A stretch of DNA of 9,083 bases from contig MWAX01000136.1 of assembly GCA_002068775.1 (NCBI GenBank), positions 1 through 9,083 of the forward strand, written 5' to 3'. Within the stretch, counting starts at the first letter, position 1, and each line of letters begins with the position of its first letter. Below are positions 5,854-9,083 of this stretch, piece by piece. The notes below the pieces were generated by a model that saw only the letters and a program-made list of their open reading frames with translations, did not search any database and was not told the origin of the DNA. The position numbers were made by a program, and so were the translations under genes. The stretch is from Actinobacteria bacterium ADurb.Bin346 (GTDB taxonomy: Bacteria; Actinomycetota; Humimicrobiia; Humimicrobiales; Humimicrobiaceae).

Positions 5854-6252
5854 TTGGCAAAAAAAACTACAACGGCAAGGCGTGTTAAAAGAAAGGATAA
5901 GAAAAATATACCATTTGGCATTGCTCATATTCAGTCAACTTTTAATAACACCATTGTTAATATTACAGACCAGCACGGAAATACTATTGCCTGGGGCAGT
6001 GCCGGAGGCATGGGTTTTAAAGGCTCGCGCAAAAGCACCCCTTTTGCAGCACAGATCACAGCTTCAAATGTAGCAAGGTCTGCACAGGAGCATGGTGTTG
6101 CAAGAGTCGATGTTATGGTTAAAGGGATTGGCGCAGGCAGGGAAACAGCAGTAAGGTCATTGCAGGCTGCCGGTCTTGAGATAGGTTCAATCATTGATGT
6201 TACACCGGTGCCCCATAACGGGTGCAGGCCAAGGAAAAGAAGAAGAGTTTAA
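5854..6252 (+). CDS. rpsK: 30S ribosomal protein S11
   Basis: S11 is a platform protein lining the mRNA exit (E-site) region. The 132-residue length is normal. A lysine-rich N-terminus (1-18) precedes the core with IAHIQSTFNNTIVNITDQHG, WGSAGGMGFKGSRKSTPFAA, and VKGIGAGRETAVRSLQAAG. The C-terminus PVPHNGCRPRKRRRV is the family signature. The start is TTG at 5854, 4 bases after a full AGGAGGT (5843-5849); MAKK is the usual S11 beginning. It follows rpsM by 22 bases and precedes rpsD by 33 bases. Confidence 0.98.
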   Translation: MAKKTTTARRVKRKDKKNIPFGIAHIQSTFNNTIVNITDQHGNTIAWGSAGGMGFKGSRKSTPFAAQITASNVARSAQEHGVARVDVMVKGIGAGRETAVRSLQAAGLEIGSIIDVTPVPHNGCRPRKRRRV

Positions 6253-6285
6253 TCAAGCCGTGTCATATATTAGGAGGATTATTTT

Positions 6286-6915
6286 ATGGGTTCTGTGAAA
6301 GAACAGCCCTGCAAATTATGCAGAAGAGAAAAACAAAAATTATTTCTAAAAGGTTCCAGGTGCTTTACAGATAAATGTGCACTGGACAGGAAACCCTATG
6401 TTCCTGGCCAGAAATCTAAAATGCGCCTGATAGAAAGTGAATATTATTCACAGTTGCGGGAAAAGCAAAAAGCTAAAAGATATTATGGAGTTCTTGAAAA
6501 ACAGTTCAGGAATTATTATAAGCATGCAGTTAAAAGCAAGGGCATAACAGGTGAGGTATTGCTTCAACTCCTGGAGACCCGACTGGATAATGTTATATAT
6601 CTCATGGGTTTTGCCGTGTCAAGACGTCAGGCTAAACAGCTCATATCCCATGGCCATATTGCTGTAAATGATAAGAGAGTAGACATATCGTCATATCAGG
6701 TAAAAGAGGGCCAGAATGTAAGTGTTATGGCTGCAAGCAGGGAAATAGTTCCGGTACTTGAAGCAAAAGAATCCGCAGGAAGCCTTACGTCCCCTGAGTG
6801 GCTGAAAGTGGACCTGGCAAATCTTCAGGGGCAGATATTAAGGATACCCGAGCGAAGTGAAATAAAAACTCCAGTTAATGAGCAGATGATTGTAGAGCTT
6901 TACTCTAAAGTGTAA
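6286..6915 (+). CDS. rpsD: 30S ribosomal protein S4, zinc-binding form
   Basis: S4 nucleates 16S rRNA 5'-domain assembly and often represses its own operon; the protein also affects rRNA antitermination in E. coli. The 209 residues include an N-terminal zinc site C9-x2-C12-x13-C26-x4-C31, the same residue positions as in Thermus S4, so this is the C+ form. Then come LREKQKAKRYYGVLEKQFRNYY (57-78) and the S4 RNA-binding domain (about 97-160) with TRLDNVIYLMGFAVSRRQAK and HGHIAVNDKRVDI. The C-terminus NEQMIVELYSK is canonical. ATG at 6286 has AGGAGG (6272-6277) 8 bases upstream. Its place between rpsK and rpoA is the alpha-operon location; many Bacillota keep rpsD elsewhere. No S4 operator could be recognised by eye. 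Confidence 0.98.
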   Translation: MGSVKEQPCKLCRREKQKLFLKGSRCFTDKCALDRKPYVPGQKSKMRLIESEYYSQLREKQKAKRYYGVLEKQFRNYYKHAVKSKGITGEVLLQLLETRLDNVIYLMGFAVSRRQAKQLISHGHIAVNDKRVDISSYQVKEGQNVSVMAASREIVPVLEAKESAGSLTSPEWLKVDLANLQGQILRIPERSEIKTPVNEQMIVELYSKV

Positions 6916-6957
6916 ATCATTTTTTTAGTTTTTATTTTCCATTGCTCACAAAACACC

Positions 6958-6966
6958 TGGTATAAC
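6958..6966 (+). promoter_or_regulatory. Candidate extended -10 promoter element upstream of rpoA
   Basis: TGGTATAAC fits the extended -10 pattern TGnTATAAT with one mismatch. No good -35 box lies at 16-18 bases (TTGCTC at 6942 is only 13 bases away), consistent with an extended -10 promoter or with chance. It lies in the 146-base gap between rpsD and rpoA. The remainder of that gap is extremely AT-rich, with long T-runs at 7017-7045 but no convincing hairpin, so I do not call a terminator. Confidence 0.3.
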
Positions 6967-7061
6967 AAAGCGTATTTAAAGTAAAGTTTTGCCAATTTTG
7001 ATTTATTAAATTATTGATTTTTATTATTTTTTTTATTTATTTTTTGGGAGGTTGATCCAAA

Positions 7062-7991
7062 TTGCTTAAAATGCATAAGCCAAATGTGACTGTAAAGCAC
7101 AAAGACGAGTTTGAAGGGGTATTTGTAATTGAACCCCTCGAGCGAGGATTTGGACATACTCTTGGTAATTCTATAAGAAGGGTGCTGCTTTCTTCAATTG
7201 AAGGTGTAGGCATAACCAAGATAAGGCTTGAAAATGTAAGCCACGAATTTTCAACGATTGATGGTTTAAAAGAAGATATTCTTGAATTTATTGCTAACCT
7301 TAAAACTCTGGTTTTTAAAATGGAAGGAGAAGGACCTGCGCTGCTCAAATTAAAAAAAGCTACAGCAGGTGAGCTTAAAGCATCTGATATAAAACTTCCG
7401 GCTGAAGTGGAAATCATAAATCCTGACGCATATATTGGCATGCTTGCCGATAAGTGCAAGATAGATCTTGAAATCGTTCTGGAAAAAAATAAAGGGTACA
7501 GGTCTGCTGATGAAAATGCAGATGAAAATGAGCATATTGGCGTGGTCCCGCTTGATACAATATTTTCACCCATAAGAAGGGTCAGCTTTAGTGTTGAAAA
7601 TACCAGAGTTGGCCAGGTCACAAACTATGATAAACTGATCATAGACATTAAGACAAATGGCAGTATTCATCCGGAAGATGCGCTCAGCCAGGCGTCAAAG
7701 ATAATAAATGATTACATGGCACTGCTGATCAATCTTTCCGATAACAGCAGTGATGACCCGATATTTGAAGAAGTTCCAACGAAAGAAAAAAGAAAAGAAT
7801 ACCCTACTATAGAGGAGCTCGAGCTTTCTGTCAGGGCTTATAACTGCCTCAAACGTGAAGGAATTGACACGGTTGACAAACTTTTAAATTATAAGGAAGA
7901 TGAACTTCTGCAGATCAGGAATTTTGGCCAGAAATCTATACAGGAAGTTAAAGATAAAGTAAAAGAGCTGGGTTTATCATTCAGAAAGTAA
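7062..7991 (+). CDS. rpoA: DNA-directed RNA polymerase subunit alpha
   Basis: The alpha subunit dimerises to start RNA polymerase assembly and contacts UP elements and activators. The 309 residues show both domains. The N-terminal assembly domain (about 1-226) has FVIEPLERGFGHTLGNSIRR and VLLSSIEG. A short charged linker (about 227-246) leads to the C-terminal DNA-binding domain (about 247-309) with ELSVRAYNCLKREGI; R258 corresponds to E. coli R265, the key UP-element residue. NFGQKSIQEVKDKVKELGLS completes the helix-hairpin-helix region. ADEN is tandemly repeated at residues 149-156 (DNA 7506-7529) in a surface loop that varies among homologs. The TTG start at 7062 lies 9 bases after GGGAGGT (7046-7052); ATG at 7071 would be too far away. 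Confidence 0.98.
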   Translation: MLKMHKPNVTVKHKDEFEGVFVIEPLERGFGHTLGNSIRRVLLSSIEGVGITKIRLENVSHEFSTIDGLKEDILEFIANLKTLVFKMEGEGPALLKLKKATAGELKASDIKLPAEVEIINPDAYIGMLADKCKIDLEIVLEKNKGYRSADENADENEHIGVVPLDTIFSPIRRVSFSVENTRVGQVTNYDKLIIDIKTNGSIHPEDALSQASKIINDYMALLINLSDNSSDDPIFEEVPTKEKRKEYPTIEELELSVRAYNCLKREGIDTVDKLLNYKEDELLQIRNFGQKSIQEVKDKVKELGLSFRK

Positions 7992-8026
7992 CAGTTTTAA
8001 CAGGTTTAATATAGGAGACTAAAGCC

Positions 8027-8380
8027 ATGGTAATGCCAAAAAAAGCAAGAAGGTTAGGAAAAAGCGCAAGCAATCAGAAGTCGATTTTAAATAACCTTGC
8101 AATTTCACTTTTTGAAAACGGAAGAATAACCACGACAATTACAAAAGGAAAATATCTCAGGGGTTATGTTGATAAGCTCATAACTTTTGCCAAGAAGGGT
8201 GACCTTGCATCAAGGAGGGTCTGCCTGAAACTGATGGATAATTCAGATATTGTTAAAAAGCTTTTCGATGAAATAGCGCCTGCAAGCTATGGAAGGACAA
8301 GCGGTTTTACAAGAATAATCAAATATAAAAACAGGCTTGGTGATGGTGCAGAGCTTGTGATTGTGGAATTGATAAAATAA
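8027..8380 (+). CDS. rplQ: 50S ribosomal protein L17
   Basis: L17 lies near the polypeptide exit tunnel on the large subunit. The 117-residue length is typical. Conserved parts include RRLGKSASNQKSILNNLAISLFENGRITTT (residues about 8-37), KAKYLR-like KGKYLRGYVDKLI, and the C-terminal SGFTRIIKYKNRLGDGAELVIVELI. The ATG at 8027 has AGGAG (8013-8017) 9 bases upstream. A second in-frame ATG at 8033 gives the MPKK N-terminus seen in many homologs but lies 15 bases from that site, so 8027 is preferred with modest certainty. It follows rpoA by 35 bases, the universal end of the alpha operon. Confidence 0.97.
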   Translation: MVMPKKARRLGKSASNQKSILNNLAISLFENGRITTTITKGKYLRGYVDKLITFAKKGDLASRRVCLKLMDNSDIVKKLFDEIAPASYGRTSGFTRIIKYKNRLGDGAELVIVELIK

Positions 8381-8457
8381 ACATATAAATAGATTTAAAT
8401 AAATTTTCCAGGTATCTGAAATTGTATGATAAATAATAGAATTTTTTTAATGATTTA

Positions 8458-8486
8458 TTAAAGATATCATATCTTTTATTTATAAT
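8458..8486 (+). promoter_or_regulatory. Candidate promoter upstream of truA
   Basis: A perfect -10 consensus TATAAT lies at 8481-8486. Seventeen bases upstream is TTAAAG (8458-8463), a weak -35 (3 of 6). Transcription would start near 8493, giving a leader of only about 20 bases before the truA ATG at 8512. The gap of 131 bases between rplQ and truA is very AT-rich and otherwise holds no gene. Confidence 0.45.
8460..8476 (+). repeat. 17-base perfect dyad overlapping the truA promoter
   Basis: AAAGATATCATATCTTT is perfectly symmetric around C8468. It occupies the spacer between the putative -35 and -10 boxes of truA. As RNA it can make a 7-base-pair hairpin with a TCA loop, but with a single G-C pair and an interrupted T-run it would be a weak terminator of the rplQ transcript. 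As DNA it has the form of an operator for a dimeric regulator. I cannot choose between these or exclude chance. Confidence 0.4.
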
Positions 8487-8511
8487 AGTTAGTTTGAAAA
8501 TATATAAGCAG

Positions 8512-9083
8512 ATGAATAATTACCTGGCAGTGGTTGAATATGACGGAACAGATTATAAAGGGTTTCAGTCACAGCCGGGAAATACGAAAACAGTGCAGGG
8601 CGAGCTGTTAAAGGCTTTAAAAACGCTGACAGGGGAAATATCAGGGTTTGGATACGCAGGAAGGACTGACTCAGGAGTGCATGCAACGCACCAGGTCATT
8701 AATTTCAGGACATATTCAGAGCTTGATCTGTACAGGTTTCAGTGGAAATTCAATTGCATATTGCCTGATGATATTGTGATAAGCAAGATGGAGAAAGTCC
8801 CGCAGGATTTTGATGCAAGGCGAGATGCAAAGCAAAGGCAGTATACCTATTACATTGTAAACAGCAGCACTCAGAGTGTTTTCTGGAAAAGGTACAGTCT
8901 TTTTATCACAGGCAAGCTTGATACAGATGCAATGAGGGAAGCAGCCAAAAGGTTTATTGGAACAAATGACTTTACCTCTTTTTGCAGTGTCAATCTTCAT
9001 CCCGGTTTTAATACAAGGGAGGTATATAGCTGCAGTATCGGAAAGCGTACAGGCGGGCTTTTAGTATTCAGGATATCTGCAAA
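8512..9083 (+). CDS. truA: tRNA pseudouridine(38-40) synthase TruA, N-terminal part (partial)
   Basis: TruA converts uridines 38-40 of the tRNA anticodon arm to pseudouridine. The window contains the first 190 complete codons of a protein that is normally about 245-270 residues; the frame is open to the end. Diagnostic segments are VVEYDGTDYKGFQ (7-19), the catalytic motif GYAGRTDSGVHA with the nucleophilic aspartate D53, and FDARRDAKQRQYTYYI. The ATG at 8512 is taken as start although no clear Shine-Dalgarno sequence precedes it; an in-frame TTG at 8494 would add six residues (MKIYKQ) and also lacks one. The rplQ-truA junction matches actinobacterial-like order, which continues with rplM-rpsI; those genes, if present, lie beyond the window. 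Confidence 0.96.
   Translation, partial: MNNYLAVVEYDGTDYKGFQSQPGNTKTVQGELLKALKTLTGEISGFGYAGRTDSGVHATHQVINFRTYSELDLYRFQWKFNCILPDDIVISKMEKVPQDFDARRDAKQRQYTYYIVNSSTQSVFWKRYSLFITGKLDTDAMREAAKRFIGTNDFTSFCSVNLHPGFNTREVYSCSIGKRTGGLLVFRISA

Noticed and set aside
6949..6991. CAAAAC/GTTTTG inverted repeat in the rpsD-rpoA gap
   Set aside because: Six base pairs separated by more than 30 AT-rich bases; expected by chance.
7037..7621. Antisense open frame of 194 codons opposite rpoA
   Set aside because: It lies almost entirely within rpoA, shows no recognisable domain, and is of low-complexity composition expected for the complement of a coding gene.
1..9083. A novel accessory system (defence, mobile or biosynthetic) in the window
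   Set aside because: All coding capacity is accounted for by conserved translation, secretion, transcription and RNA-modification genes on one strand; no foreign-looking gene, integrase, repeat array or unknown protein is present.

Overview
The window is an uninterrupted stretch of the bacterial spc and alpha ribosomal-protein clusters, all on the + strand, beginning in the last codons of rpsH and ending inside truA. The order is rpsH(partial)-rplF-rplR-rpsE-rplO-secY-adk-map-infA-rpmJ-rpsM-rpsK-rpsD-rpoA-rplQ-truA(partial). Every gene is recognised from conserved sequence. There are no RNA genes, mobile elements, CRISPR arrays or pseudogenes, and no gene-free stretch longer than 300 bases.

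Organism: base composition is AT-rich (by eye, roughly 40% G+C). adk and map between secY and infA, rpsD inside the alpha cluster, a four-cysteine zinc lid in adenylate kinase, and zinc-type L36 and S4 are typical of Gram-positive-type (Bacillota/Actinomycetota-like) or related deep lineages. The direct rplQ-truA junction, without the ECF-transporter genes common there in Bacillota, leans toward actinobacterial-like or uncultured lineages. I cannot place it further. rpmD (L30), normally between rpsE and rplO, is missing.

Layout: bases 1-2148 encode 30S/50S proteins S8, L6, L18, S5 and L15. Bases 2181-4839 form a translationally coupled block, secY-adk-map, with two 4-base overlaps: the translocon pore, adenylate kinase and methionine aminopeptidase. 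Bases 4840-5005 are a leader-like gap with a candidate promoter, an inverted repeat and a 14-base tandem repeat, followed by infA, which appears to start at ATT. Bases 5334-8380 carry L36, S13, S11, S4, RNA polymerase alpha and L17. After a 131-base AT-rich gap with a consensus -10 box, truA begins.

Functionally the block joins ribosome assembly, initiation (IF1), nascent-chain processing (MAP), secretion (SecY), transcription (alpha) and RNA modification (TruA). I see no new biological system. The points worth a second look are regulatory and gene-content ones: the AUU start of infA, eight of fifteen starts being non-AUG, the missing rpmD, and the structured gaps before infA, rpmJ, rpoA and truA.
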